Shown here piece after piece: positions 34,804 through 43,721 of a DNA stretch of 64,000 nt. The stretch is taken from positions 1 through 64,000 of the forward strand of contig SCTA01000006.1 in the NCBI GenBank assembly GCA_004322275.1. Reading direction: 5' to 3'. The first letter of the stretch is position 1; every line of letters begins with the position of its first letter. This stretch comes from a bacterium. Lineage in GTDB: Bacteria; Desulfobacterota; Deferrisomatia; Deferrisomatales; BM512. Below the pieces are notes generated by a model, which was not told the DNA's origin, did no database searches, and was given only the letters and a program-made list of their open reading frames with translations. A program made the translations under genes and the position numbers.

Positions 34804-34830
34804 TAAAGCCGGAGAAACCCGGCCTTTTAT
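34804..34830. terminator. bidirectional intrinsic terminator
   Basis: GCCGG (34808-34812) pairs with CCGGC (34819-34823) around a 6-base loop. AAA precedes the stem and CTTTTATT follows, so it works in both directions. It sits between the convergent genes ending at 34783 and 34830. Confidence 0.8.
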
Positions 34831-35501
34831 TATCTTAGGGCCTTATCGGTAAATATCGTAGTTGTCCCCTCCGGGAAGGCCCAGTAGAGGGCCTGCGCGT
34901 CGGCGGGGGTCATTACAAGCTCAATGTTCGCGAAATCCTCTTTCTTCTCCTTCTTCTCTTTAAGAATGAAGGGGAGCTTGAGGTTTCTTACGAACTTTTC
35001 TTTGTAATTTGAGAATTTTTCTTTGAACTTTTCAAACTTTTCTTTGCTTTCGTCAACCGGCGTCGATACGTGTACCGTCACGTTCTGCGGAAAGAGGAGA
35101 GAGTACTTTACCGGCATATCGACCACTTCAAAGGGATCGGGCAGAGGAGCGACCTTTCCGTCGGGGGTGAGGCCGTTCTCGTCTACAGGCGTAATCTCCG
35201 TCCTCTCGGGGCTGTCGGGGGCCTCTCTCTTCGTGAGGGTCGTGGGAACGGCGGGTATGGCGGTTCCCCAGTACTCCGCGGAAAGGGCCTTCCACTCCTT
35301 GAAGACAACGCCCCTGTTTTTAAGCAGGAAGGAGGCGCTTTTCAGGTCGAAAACGACGTAAAACTTGCCCGTCTGCGCCGCAGCCAGCTCCGCCTTGAGC
35401 AGATTCTGGCGCTCGAATGCCGTTTCGGCGTCTCCGTCGCAAAATCCGGTTGCGGCGAAGAAAACCAGCAGAAAAAGCGACGACAGCCAGCGGGTCAACA
35501 T
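34830..35501 (-). CDS. secreted hypothetical protein, 223 aa
   Basis: An N-terminal signal sequence (hydrophobic LSSLFLLVFFAATGF) is followed by a periplasmic domain starting FERQNLLKAELAAAQTGKFYVVFDLKSASFLLKNRGVVFKEW by feature: this resembles the short segment that precedes L,D-transpeptidase domains. A Lys/Glu-rich stretch lies near residues 155-190. It overlaps the L,D-transpeptidase gene in front by one base, so a role with that enzyme (substrate or chaperone) is plausible. No catalytic motif is visible. Confidence 0.7.
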   Translation of the reverse strand: MLTRWLSSLFLLVFFAATGFCDGDAETAFERQNLLKAELAAAQTGKFYVVFDLKSASFLLKNRGVVFKEWKALSAEYWGTAIPAVPTTLTKREAPDSPERTEITPVDENGLTPDGKVAPLPDPFEVVDMPVKYSLLFPQNVTVHVSTPVDESKEKFEKFKEKFSNYKEKFVRNLKLPFILKEKKEKKEDFANIELVMTPADAQALYWAFPEGTTTIFTDKALR

Positions 35502-36328
35502 CAGTAGATATAAACCTTCGTTCCCTTGGGGACCGTGTCGTAGAGAACTTTCAGATCTTCGTCGCCTATGCGTACGCAGCCGTGGGTCACGTTTCTTCCG
35601 AGCATCCTCGTATACATGGTTCCGTGGAGAAAGTACCCCTTGCCGATACCCATGGCGAAATCCCCCATGACGCCGCTCTCCGCCCTGTCGGGGGAGTTTT
35701 TGGGGGGAGGCACCTTGCCCTCCTCGACGAAAGCCCAGTCGGGCTTGTTCCAGACGGGGTTTGTTATCTTGGTCTGAATGCTGTACTCGCCGCGCGGCGT
35801 GTCGAAAAGCCAGGTTTTGTCGCCCCTGGGATCCGAAAGCACGTTGCCGCTGCCGCAGGAGACGATGGCCTCCCTCACGAGTTTGTCGCTGTCATGGAGG
35901 TAAAGCCGGTTTGCCGCCGTATCGACCACGATGTAAAGACCCTTCGGGGCAAGCGCGGCTAGCTTCTTTTCGAGGGTTTTGCTGCTCTCCTCGACCGTGG
36001 AAAGAGAAGGCCGTTTTTCCGGCAGCGGGGGCGGGGCGAGCAGATCGCCTGCGTCCGTGTAAACCTTGCGCGAACCCATCACCTCAAGGATTGTCAGGGG
36101 AACGCCAACGAGAAGGACTATCGCCAGTATGATTGGCCGGATAATCGACCCCTTGCGAAAGGGGTAGTAAAGGCAATAGAGAGCCTTCAGGGGCAGCTTC
36201 AGAAGAAAAAGAACGGGGGAAAATATCTTCCGAAGGACACCGCCGCCGTCACTCCCCTCTCTGGGGGCGACTCTTCTCAGGGGGTCTTTTTTTTCCGGGA
36301 TATCCGGGGTTTCCGGGGTAAGAGACAA
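35501..36328 (-). CDS. L,D-transpeptidase (YkuD), membrane-anchored
   Basis: A 275-aa protein with one membrane segment near residues 60-80 (IIRPIILAIVLLVGVPLTI) and a YkuD catalytic domain in the C-terminal half, ending in the active-site motif YTRMLGRNVTHGCVRIGDED with catalytic Cys. It cross-links peptidoglycan or attaches envelope proteins to it. It is preceded by a second L,D-transpeptidase and followed by a secreted protein in the same direction. Confidence 0.92.
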   Translation of the reverse strand: MSLTPETPDIPEKKDPLRRVAPREGSDGGGVLRKIFSPVLFLLKLPLKALYCLYYPFRKGSIIRPIILAIVLLVGVPLTILEVMGSRKVYTDAGDLLAPPPLPEKRPSLSTVEESSKTLEKKLAALAPKGLYIVVDTAANRLYLHDSDKLVREAIVSCGSGNVLSDPRGDKTWLFDTPRGEYSIQTKITNPVWNKPDWAFVEEGKVPPPKNSPDRAESGVMGDFAMGIGKGYFLHGTMYTRMLGRNVTHGCVRIGDEDLKVLYDTVPKGTKVYIY

Positions 36329-36331
36329 GGA

Positions 36332-37429
36332 TTACTTGCTCCCGCCGCAAGCGGCAGAAAGAAGATCGTTTTTATCCAGCGCTCCGACTATGACCACCGG
36401 AGTGCCGACGCTGGCCAGATTGTAAACCCTGTCCATGACGGGGTCGTCCATGGAAACGCAGCCGTAAGTGACCGAATCCTGCCCGCCGCCGTGCAACTCG
36501 ACGTTGCCGCCGATAGCGCGGTTTCTGGGTATAGCACCCCTCTTTTTCAATTGAGCGAACTGCCTTTTGTCTTCTTCGTTGGGATAATCTATCAAAAGCG
36601 CCTTATAGTATCTGCTTCGGGCAAGTTTGCCTGAAACTTTATAGCACCCCTCCGGGGTGGCCCTGTCGCCTGAACCGACCTTGTCGGAAAGGCCGTTTCG
36701 TCCAAGTCCGACCGGATAGGTATTGATTACCTTTCCATCACGATAAACATACAGAAGCTTGTCAAGTTTGACCACAACGTACAGTAATCCACCGGTGCGG
36801 GCGGACTCTCTCACTGCCTTGTCTACCTGGCTCTTCCAGCGTGACAGCTGCCCCGAATCCAGGTAGCGGCACACTATGGGCGACAGCGTTCTTTCAGCTA
36901 TCTTGTTTTCTGCGACAGCCTCTTCGACCTTTCGCTGTGCCTGGTATAAATCCCCCGCATAGAGGGCCTTTTTCGCGTCGTCGAGGACCAGTTCGGCCCT
37001 CATCAGACTTCTTCTGGCGAGCCGTCCCTCATTCATGAGGGTGGTGAGCTCGCGAAGAACGCTCATCCTGTTCGAGGCGGCCTCCATCTTGCCGATTATA
37101 TCGGCGGTAAGAGCTGCCTTGACGTCAGAAACCTTTTTTAAAATCGACTCCTGCTCGGCGATAACCTCGCGATACTGCTTCGCCACCGGCTCGTAGTCTC
37201 TAAAAAGGCTATACCGTTCCTGCTCCTTGCCGAGCATGTACCTGGCAATGGTTAGTGTCGATATGTGTTTCTGGTAGTCATCAGGGGCGAAAATCGGGGC
37301 GCCGGCCCCCTGGAGGTCTTCGAACAGTGCTTCCGCTCGACCAACCTCCGGGGGGACCGACGCCATCTGGCAGGCATTACACGAGAGGGCCAAGAGGAGA
37401 CCGGCAATCAGAAACCGGCATTTCCTCAT
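36332..37429 (-). CDS. L,D-transpeptidase with long helical N-terminal domain
   Basis: A 365-aa exported protein, probably a lipoprotein: a short hydrophobic leader ends in Cys residues (LALSCNACQM). Residues about 25-215 are helical and coiled-coil-like, and the start of this region, APIFAPDDYQKHISTL, resembles the next upstream lipoprotein (APVYAPEELAKVKKDL). The C-terminal YkuD domain holds GNVELHGG and the active-site TYGCVSMDD. I chose ATG 37429 over 37441 because AGG followed by six bases suits it. Confidence 0.88.
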   Translation of the reverse strand: MRKCRFLIAGLLLALSCNACQMASVPPEVGRAEALFEDLQGAGAPIFAPDDYQKHISTLTIARYMLGKEQERYSLFRDYEPVAKQYREVIAEQESILKKVSDVKAALTADIIGKMEAASNRMSVLRELTTLMNEGRLARRSLMRAELVLDDAKKALYAGDLYQAQRKVEEAVAENKIAERTLSPIVCRYLDSGQLSRWKSQVDKAVRESARTGGLLYVVVKLDKLLYVYRDGKVINTYPVGLGRNGLSDKVGSGDRATPEGCYKVSGKLARSRYYKALLIDYPNEEDKRQFAQLKKRGAIPRNRAIGGNVELHGGGQDSVTYGCVSMDDPVMDRVYNLASVGTPVVIVGALDKNDLLSAACGGSK

Positions 37430-37455
37430 GGTTTTCCTCATTTAAGTTTTACTTC

Positions 37456-38064
37456 TTACTTCTTTTTCTTGCCAGCGGGCTTGGCCTTCTCGATGGCGGC
37501 GTTGATCTGCTCGGAGACGCTCATGGCCTTGGCCTTCAGGCTGTTGGCGCTGTCGGAGGCGCCGAAGAAATCTTCACCGGCGATCTTGGCGGCAACCTGG
37601 GGCATCGCGTCTTCTACGCCCTTGAGGTCGGCGGCGAAAGCTTCGATGTCGGCGCGGGTGCCCTTGCCCTTGGGGGCCTTGGCGAGAAGAGCCTTGGCTT
37701 CTTCGAGAGCGACCTTGGCGGCGGCTTCGGCTTCGATGGCGGCCTTCTTGGCGGCTTCCTTGCGGGCGGGGATGGCGGCCTTGATGGCCTCGGCGTCAGC
37801 GGTGACCTTCACGATCATGGCCTTCGCGTTGTCGAAATTCTTCCAGAACTTCTCTTCCTGAACCTTGATCTCCGCTTCGGCGCCGGCAAGATCCTTCTTC
37901 ACCTTGGCGAGTTCCTCGGGGGCGTAGACGGGGGCCTGCATGGCGACGCCGGCATCGATGGCGGCCTTCGCGGCGGCGAGCTCCTGGGTCGGGGGCTTGG
38001 CGCAACCGGCAAGAAGTGCAACTGCTGCAACGGCAATAACGAGGGACTTAAGGGCGATTTTCAT
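37456..38064 (-). CDS. Ala/Lys-rich helical lipoprotein
   Basis: A 202-aa outer-membrane-type lipoprotein with lipobox LLAGC (Cys21). The mature part is almost wholly helical and very rich in Ala, Lys and Glu (coiled coil), with an APVYAPEELAKVKKDL segment also seen in the downstream transpeptidase, as in DUF4398-type lipoproteins. Together with the two YkuD enzymes this suggests a lipoprotein that could be tied to peptidoglycan, like Lpp; this is inference. AAGGAA precedes the start. Confidence 0.8.
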   Translation of the reverse strand: MKIALKSLVIAVAAVALLAGCAKPPTQELAAAKAAIDAGVAMQAPVYAPEELAKVKKDLAGAEAEIKVQEEKFWKNFDNAKAMIVKVTADAEAIKAAIPARKEAAKKAAIEAEAAAKVALEEAKALLAKAPKGKGTRADIEAFAADLKGVEDAMPQVAAKIAGEDFFGASDSANSLKAKAMSVSEQINAAIEKAKPAGKKKK

Positions 38065-38678
38065 CTCTTGTTTTTCCTTTCTGGATTCTGTTCTTGTGTG
38101 TTGGCGGGTGGGCCGCTTCCCTGCGCCCCGCTCCCGTCCTGTTAAAGAGAGAGTTAAACGTAATGAAACGGTAGCATCAAGGCGGCGGGCAACTGTCGAG
38201 ACCCGCCCTCAAAACCGGTGGTACGTGAACCATGACCTTAAACTCGCCTCCGAGGATGAAGCCTCCTTCGGAGCGAGTGAAGCTCAACGTCGGCGCCGGG
38301 AAGATGTCTCCAACTTCTGTTTTAGAAGTTTCCATTCAACCCTTTCATAAGAGTTGAGCGCGTGTATAGCACAAACCGAAATCAAAAAAAAGAGGGTTCT
38401 TTTGCAAGTAACGGAAAGAACCATCCTCAAAACGCGGAAACTACGTAGTAAGTACCATAGGTTGCCGAAAATGCCAATAAAATTGCATAAAATCAAGAGT
38501 AGGAAGGTTTTGTTCGGGAAAAATATATACTTTTTCCGTCGTGCCCCCCTTAGCCCCTGTTTCACCGTTTAGTCCCGCTGCCGCCTTGCACCGGCTGCGG
38601 GGCGGCGGGGCCGTCGCCCGGGCCCCCACCCCCCTCCCACCCCCTGTGAGTGCAAAAGGGCGGTTCACCCCCCCCGTT
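38065..38678. other. 614-bp gap with a G-quadruplex motif and an orphan terminator
   Basis: No convincing gene. The minus strand carries a G5-T-G3-A-G6-T-G5 tract (38623-38644), a textbook G-quadruplex with one-base loops, 35 bases after the stop of the glycosyltransferase. A shorter G8 run is nearby. An AT-rich stretch (38430-38540) with a GGAAAAA/TTTTTCC hairpin follows, then the terminator at 38384-38428. A hairpin GGCGGG/CCCGCC (38184-38189 with 38202-38207) lies upstream of the lipoprotein gene. No riboswitch is recognised. Confidence 0.5.
38384..38428 (-). terminator. strong intrinsic terminator on the minus strand
   Basis: On the minus strand GGTTCTTT (38422-38415) pairs with AAAGAACC (38402-38395), flanked by outer GAG/CTC pairs. 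A run of eight T follows at 38391-38384. No gene ends right in front: the nearest minus-strand gene stops at 38679, some 250 bases upstream. It could end a small RNA or a long 3' UTR. Confidence 0.8.
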
Positions 38679-40472
38679 TTACCTTTTGGTCTCGAATTTT
38701 TTCCTCAAAAGAGCCGCGCCGGACGGGTCGCTCTTTTCAAGAAGGGAAAGCAGGCCGGGAATCTCTCCCTGCCTGCCGGTTTCCGTGAGAAGGTCTATCA
38801 GGTTGCCGAGGGCGGCGGGGGCTCCGGACCGAAGCTCCAGGGCTTTCCGGAAGTATTCCTCGGCCTTCGCAACTTCACCGGCCCGCCTGCTCAGTATCCC
38901 GAGATTGTTCCAGGCGCTGAAATTCGAGGGGTCGCCCCTCACGACCAGCTCCAGCTGCTCTCTCTCCCCGGCGCTGTCTCCCATCGCGTTGAACGCCCCG
39001 GCGTACTCGAAGCGCAGGGAGGCGCTCTCGGGTGAAAGCTCAAGGGCCTTTTCAAAGTATCCGGCGGCCAGCCCCGGTTTCCCTTGATAGAGAAAGCTTC
39101 TTCCCGCCCCTGCCCAGGGTCTGGAGTCCTCCGGCTTCAGGGTGGCGGCGAAAATATACTCCTCCGACGCCTCTTCATAGCGCTTCTCCCCGAAATACAT
39201 GATCGCCAGATTGTAGTGCCCGCCGAAATAATCGGGGGCGGCGGCGGTGATATGCTCGAAAAGGGCTTTGTCGTCCTTCCAGACGTCGGCCCGAAGCACG
39301 GTGACGAGGCAAAGGGGCAGAAGTAAAATCGCGGGCAGCCACCTCACCCTTCCCCCGTCTTCAAACCTCTTCGCCAGCGCTTGCAGCGCGTAACCGGCCA
39401 TGAGGCAAAAAGAGACCGAGGGGATGTAGAGAAAGCGCTCTCCCGCCACCGGCACCCTGGCGGGGATAATACCCAGCACGGGAAACAAAAAGGCGAAAAA
39501 CCACAAAAACCCCGAAAGCCCGATTCTCTTATCGGAACTCCCGCCGAAAGACAGAAATAATCCGAGCGTGAGCAGCGCCCCAACCAGCACCGAAGGTGAC
39601 GGCCCCACGACGGAGGGGGTGTAGTAGGCCTTCAGGGGAAAGGGAAGGGTCATCAGGCGAAGGTATTCCAGAAATCCCCAGAGACGATCCGGGGGGGTTA
39701 TCGGAGGGACTGCGGGAGGCAGCGTCTTGAGGGGGGAGAGTATTCCGCCGTCGAAGCTGAACCTGTAAAGGAGTACGGCAAGACACAGCCCGCCGAGGAT
39801 GGAGAACCATGCTTTTCGCCTTTCGCCGTGTTCCTCTCCCCTTCCCGTTTGCAGAAAATCCCACCCCAAAAGGGCCACGGGAACGAAAAAAGCCGCCTCC
39901 TTCGTGAGAAGGGCGCAAAGGAAGAAAACGCCGCCCCAGAGCCTCGCCGTGGTTTTGGAGACTTCGCCTTTAAGTTCCGAGCCCCACATTACCGCCGTGG
40001 CGAGGATGAAGACCGCCGCGAGTATGTCGGTGCGGCCGGAGACGAAGTAGACCGATTCGGTGTGAACGGGGTGTATCGCGAAGAGGAGCGCGGCCCAGAA
40101 GGCGATGGACCTATCGAGGAATAAGGAAAAAAGGTTGAAGCAAAGGACGCTAGCGACGCCGTGCAAAAGGACGTTGGTCAGGTGAAAGACAAGGGGGGAC
40201 CCTGAGCCGATAAGGCCGTCGAGCCAGATCGAGATGAAGACGAGGGGGCGGAAGTAATTGGGGGAAATTTTGCCTTCCAGGGCGAGGAAGGGCGTGGTGA
40301 AAAAGCCGAAAATACCCTTTTGGGAGAATATCTCTCTCGTCTGGCCTATGAGAAAAGGGTCGTCCCAGACCAGCCCGAGAGAAAGCGCCCGAAAATAGAT
40401 TATCAGCGCGGCGGCGAAAACCACCGCGCCAAGAAGGGCGAAACTTCGCCTGCCGGACCGCTGCTCTTTCAT
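38679..40472 (-). CDS. TMTC-type membrane glycosyltransferase with TPR domain
   Basis: A 597-aa integral membrane protein. The first 410 residues hold about ten membrane segments of the GT-C/DUF1736 type, with the first-loop acidic motif GLVWDDPFLI and the conserved IHPVHTESVYFVSGRTD. The last 180 residues are tetratricopeptide repeats (for example NNLGILSRRAGEVAKAEEYF). Eukaryotic TMTC proteins with this arrangement are O-mannosyltransferases; the bacterial substrate is unknown, perhaps envelope proteins exported nearby. GGGAGAG precedes the ATG. Confidence 0.88.
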   Translation of the reverse strand: MKEQRSGRRSFALLGAVVFAAALIIYFRALSLGLVWDDPFLIGQTREIFSQKGIFGFFTTPFLALEGKISPNYFRPLVFISIWLDGLIGSGSPLVFHLTNVLLHGVASVLCFNLFSLFLDRSIAFWAALLFAIHPVHTESVYFVSGRTDILAAVFILATAVMWGSELKGEVSKTTARLWGGVFFLCALLTKEAAFFVPVALLGWDFLQTGRGEEHGERRKAWFSILGGLCLAVLLYRFSFDGGILSPLKTLPPAVPPITPPDRLWGFLEYLRLMTLPFPLKAYYTPSVVGPSPSVLVGALLTLGLFLSFGGSSDKRIGLSGFLWFFAFLFPVLGIIPARVPVAGERFLYIPSVSFCLMAGYALQALAKRFEDGGRVRWLPAILLLPLCLVTVLRADVWKDDKALFEHITAAAPDYFGGHYNLAIMYFGEKRYEEASEEYIFAATLKPEDSRPWAGAGRSFLYQGKPGLAAGYFEKALELSPESASLRFEYAGAFNAMGDSAGEREQLELVVRGDPSNFSAWNNLGILSRRAGEVAKAEEYFRKALELRSGAPAALGNLIDLLTETGRQGEIPGLLSLLEKSDPSGAALLRKKFETKR

Positions 40473-40544
40473 GGCTCTCCCTCGACTCTTTTTTAACCGA
40501 GGGGGATTTTAGCACCGGGGGGGTTGGAGAGGTTAGGATATTTA

Positions 40545-40686
40545 AGAGACTGCCCAAAAACGTCGAGAGAGGCCCGGTTTCAAGGAGACGCGGAGCGAAA
40601 AGCGAGACATAACCGGGTGTTAGGCGAGCTTTGAGCGAGCACGCGACACAGAAAACGGGCCTCGTAACAGTTTTTGGGCAGTCTCT
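40545..40686 (+). repeat. structured dispersed repeat, copy A1
   Basis: A 142-bp element with a perfect 17-bp terminal inverted repeat (AGAGACTGCCCAAAAAC and its complement). Inside, GGCCCG pairs with CGGGCC, and a central hairpin TAAC-cgggt-GTTA (40610-40622) is followed by GGCGAGC and GAGCGAGC. Its right end overlaps the stop codon (TAG, minus strand) of the amidase gene. The sequence is about 80% identical in its interior to the copy at 58157, but the terminal arms differ and stay paired. Confidence 0.8.
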
Positions 40687-41932
40687 AGAGGCTTCTTACG
40701 ATTCGCATCGCCTCGGTCTGGCCGCAGGTAATTTTGGGGGCGTCAACCTTGTTGTCGCAGATTACGGCTCTGCCGAGGGCGAGGTCCTGATCCACCAGCG
40801 CTGAGTTGTCCGGGAGGCCCGCCAGTGTCCAGTCGAAGACGTAGGGGTCGCCCTTGCGGGAGCGCATCTCGTATTTGTAGTTCAGGGCGACCATCTTGTG
40901 GGTGAGGACGCGGCCGGGGTGAATCTCGGGGCGTCTGGCGTAGATGTCTTCGAGGAGGCTCTTTAGCGCCTCGTACTGCGCCGTGGTTATCGGAGAGAAG
41001 ATTTCGGGGGTGGCGGTATCGGCGTACAACTCGATGTTTATCGCCCTGTGATCGACGTTGTAGACGCCGTTCCAGAGGCTCTGACCGCAGCCGAAGGAGC
41101 GGAAGCGCTCGGGGATTACCTCGTAAATGTCCCCTCCGGGGCCGATGAGGTAGTTTGCAAGCCGGTTCTTGCGGATGTAGTTCGCCACGTTGTCGAAGGG
41201 CGCGCCTTCATGCTCTGTGGTGTGAACGACCACCATGTCCACAGAAGGCCTTACGGTCTGCTGCTCCCAGAGTCCGTTTTTCTTGAGCTTTCGCACGAAC
41301 TTTTCCGGTATCTCAGCGGAAGGAGCCTGTCTTTTAAGGTTCTTTAAATCCTCGCACCGGTAGTCCCGGAAGACGAAGATGGAGGGGCGCGGCCTGAAGG
41401 TGACGGGGAGGAGCGCCTCGGGGACGAGTATCTTCTGCCCGTCCACCATCTTCGAGGGGTCGGTGATGTGGTTCAGTCTCTGGACGTTGCGGACGGCGAC
41501 GAAAGCCGCGTCTCCGTTTTCGGGGTCGAGTTCCTCGTTCACCAGCGACCAGAGAGAGACGTGGGGTTCGTTAAGCCTGAAGGAGACCGACCTGTGATCC
41601 GCCAGCGGGGAGAGAAGGAGGGTTCGGGGAATCTTCAGCTTTTTGCCCGGCTCCAGAGAGGGAGCGAGGGATTTCAGCAGCCGCTCGGCCTTGGGAGAGC
41701 CGGTCATATCCTGCGCGAGGCGAAGATGGGTGTCGCCCGGAAGGACGGTAATCTCCACCTCCGGCGGGACAGCCTCCCCGGTGGCGGGAGCGACCTCGAT
41801 CCCGGCCTCGGAGCGGATGCGCTCTTTTAAAATCTCAAGCTGTTTCGCCGTCTCCTCCTCCCCGGCGAAGGCCGGAAGGAAGAGCGCCAAAACCGCAAGG
41901 AGGACAAAAGGGAGCTTTCTGATGATTCTCAT
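40685..41932 (-). CDS. secreted N-acetylmuramoyl-L-alanine amidase (amidase_2) with LysM-like region
   Basis: A 415-aa exported protein. The signal peptide (from ATG 41932) ends LFLPAFAGEE. Residues about 60-200 contain LysM-like repeats (VLPGDTHLRLAQDM, KMVDGQKILVPEALLP), which bind peptidoglycan. The C-terminal amidase_2 domain has zinc-ligand candidates VVVHTTEHEGAPFDN, YNVDHRAINIELYA and GRVLTHKMVA. It likely cuts the stem peptide from muramic acid. The longer frame upstream of 41932 would add residues before the signal peptide and is not used. The stop codon coincides with the end of repeat A1. Confidence 0.87.
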   Translation of the reverse strand: MRIIRKLPFVLLAVLALFLPAFAGEEETAKQLEILKERIRSEAGIEVAPATGEAVPPEVEITVLPGDTHLRLAQDMTGSPKAERLLKSLAPSLEPGKKLKIPRTLLLSPLADHRSVSFRLNEPHVSLWSLVNEELDPENGDAAFVAVRNVQRLNHITDPSKMVDGQKILVPEALLPVTFRPRPSIFVFRDYRCEDLKNLKRQAPSAEIPEKFVRKLKKNGLWEQQTVRPSVDMVVVHTTEHEGAPFDNVANYIRKNRLANYLIGPGGDIYEVIPERFRSFGCGQSLWNGVYNVDHRAINIELYADTATPEIFSPITTAQYEALKSLLEDIYARRPEIHPGRVLTHKMVALNYKYEMRSRKGDPYVFDWTLAGLPDNSALVDQDLALGRAVICDNKVDAPKITCGQTEAMRIVRSL

Positions 41933-42029
41933 CCTTGCCAGGAACCGGAGACCGAAAATCGGCCCTGCGGGACTCACACCTGAAAGTATAGTATTGATAA
42001 GGAGTTACGACAACTACAAGATGTGGGGT

Positions 42030-43721
42030 CTAATGGGGGCGGGTAGCCCATTCTTTAGCGGGTTCAAAGGTTACGAGGCCGAGGGAGGGATCGTCTTTCC
42101 CGTCGTAAATGGATTTTTCGGGCGGATTTTCGGGGTTCCACCAGTTTTGCGCGGCGTCGATGCCTTTGGAGCCGCTGAGGTGGATGGAATGGCGTTTGGC
42201 CAGGCCGAAGACGTTGTCCCGAAAGGCCACCTTGCCTTCCTCGACGCCGACGAGGTCGAGACCGGCGAGGTCGAACTCGTTGCCGGTTATCTCGCCTTCG
42301 GCGTAGCTGAGGGAAAGCGCGCTCTCGGTGTTTCTGAGAAGTTTGTTGGCCCTGAGGGTCAGGAAGGCGCCCTCCCCCTTGACCTTGAGAGAGTTCCTGC
42401 CGAGGTCGAAGAGGTTGTTTTCAACCTTGAGGGAGCACTCCTTCGCCAGCATTCCCCCGAGCTTCGAGCCGATTACCCTGTTTCCCCGAAAATCGAGCGA
42501 GCCCCGGAAGGCGTGGACGGAGTAATCGTTCCCGGAAAAGAAACAGTTCTCGATGGTTACGGCGGAATCCCGAAAGCGGACGGCCTGCTTGTTTCCGATG
42601 AAGGTGGAGCCGGTTACTGTGGTGCGCTCGCTCTCCTGAAACTGCACGGCCCGGATATTCGACACGAAGGTCGAATCCCTGACGGTGAGGTTTGAAAAAT
42701 GGCCGTGAAGCCCCTGCACGCCATAGCGAAAGAGGGTGTTTTCAAAGACGTTTTCGGGGTCTTCGGAGGAGATGACGCTCACCTTGTCCCAGTCGCCGGG
42801 AGAGGGACTACGCTCGGCGGACTCGAAGACTATCGGGTTTTCCTTCAGACCCACGGCGCGTATCGAGCCGGTGACCAGAAGCTCGCCCTCGCCGAGGTTG
42901 TCTCCGTCGGTGTCTTTCTTTCTGAACCTCACCCTCGTGCCCGGCTCGATATTCAGCACCGAGCCGGGGGGCACGGTAACCCTGCCGGAAATGGTCACGA
43001 CGCCGCGCCAGCTCTCTTTCCCCTCGACGGTGTAATCGCCGACGAATTCCCTTTCAGGCCCCTTCGGCTCGGGCAAAACGGGCGTTTCGGGCGTTTCCCG
43101 AGTATAGGCAAAGGAGAGAAAGGCTGCGTCCTCCGCGTCTTTCACCGTCACCCCGGCGATCGAATCCGCCTTCCCGGCCATATCGACGACGCCGACCTTG
43201 CAGCTTTCCAGCGAAAGGCCGTCACCCTCGAAAATCCTCTCAGGCGCGAGAACCAGACCGAAGTCCGAGCCTCTCACCACTGTTTTTTGAGCCCGAAGAG
43301 TCCCGCCGTCTACCAGCAGCGCCTCCTCGGCGCGGGCGAGGACCGCGTTACGCAAAATGACCTCGCCCTTTGGCGCGGCGATAATTCCGCCCCAATAGCC
43401 TGTCTGGGGCTCGAAGGTCACCGGCGCGTCCGGGGTCCCGGCGGCCACAAGCTTTCCTTCTACGGTTATCTCCGTCTGGGGGCTGAAAAAGGAGGGGTCG
43501 GTCTTGGTGCTGACGGCTTCGGCGAAGAGGACTTTCGTTCCGGCGGCGATGGTAAGGGTCGCTCCGGGGGCGACGCGCAGATCCTCCTCGACGAGGACGC
43601 TGCCGGACCACTCGGTATCCGCGATTATAGTTTTAGCTGCCGCCGGAGAAGTCAGGATGAGTAGAAACAGGAGCGCGGCGGGGACGAGCCGCAAAAACCT
43701 CAGATTCCCCGCACCAGCCAT
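42030..43721 (-). CDS. secreted parallel beta-helix protein
   Basis: A 563-aa exported protein with a signal peptide (FLLILTSPAAAKT). The mature part is built of repeated short strands with regularly spaced Asn and Gly (FVSNIRAVQF, FIGNKQAVRF, NRVIGSKLGGMLA), the signature of right-handed parallel beta-helix (PbH1/NosD-like) proteins. Two N-terminal copies of a VEEDLRVAPGATLTIAAGT-type unit (about 30-60 and 235-265) start separate helices. Function not deducible; a surface or cell-wall polysaccharide-binding role is possible. ATG 43721 overlaps the end of the HEAT-repeat gene. Confidence 0.82.
   Translation of the reverse strand: MAGAGNLRFLRLVPAALLFLLILTSPAAAKTIIADTEWSGSVLVEEDLRVAPGATLTIAAGTKVLFAEAVSTKTDPSFFSPQTEITVEGKLVAAGTPDAPVTFEPQTGYWGGIIAAPKGEVILRNAVLARAEEALLVDGGTLRAQKTVVRGSDFGLVLAPERIFEGDGLSLESCKVGVVDMAGKADSIAGVTVKDAEDAAFLSFAYTRETPETPVLPEPKGPEREFVGDYTVEGKESWRGVVTISGRVTVPPGSVLNIEPGTRVRFRKKDTDGDNLGEGELLVTGSIRAVGLKENPIVFESAERSPSPGDWDKVSVISSEDPENVFENTLFRYGVQGLHGHFSNLTVRDSTFVSNIRAVQFQESERTTVTGSTFIGNKQAVRFRDSAVTIENCFFSGNDYSVHAFRGSLDFRGNRVIGSKLGGMLAKECSLKVENNLFDLGRNSLKVKGEGAFLTLRANKLLRNTESALSLSYAEGEITGNEFDLAGLDLVGVEEGKVAFRDNVFGLAKRHSIHLSGSKGIDAAQNWWNPENPPEKSIYDGKDDPSLGLVTFEPAKEWATRPH

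Noticed and set aside
38140-38340. Possible riboswitch upstream of the Ala/Lys-rich lipoprotein
   Set aside because: One hairpin with a 12-base loop and scattered GC stems, but no motif of a known riboswitch class was found.
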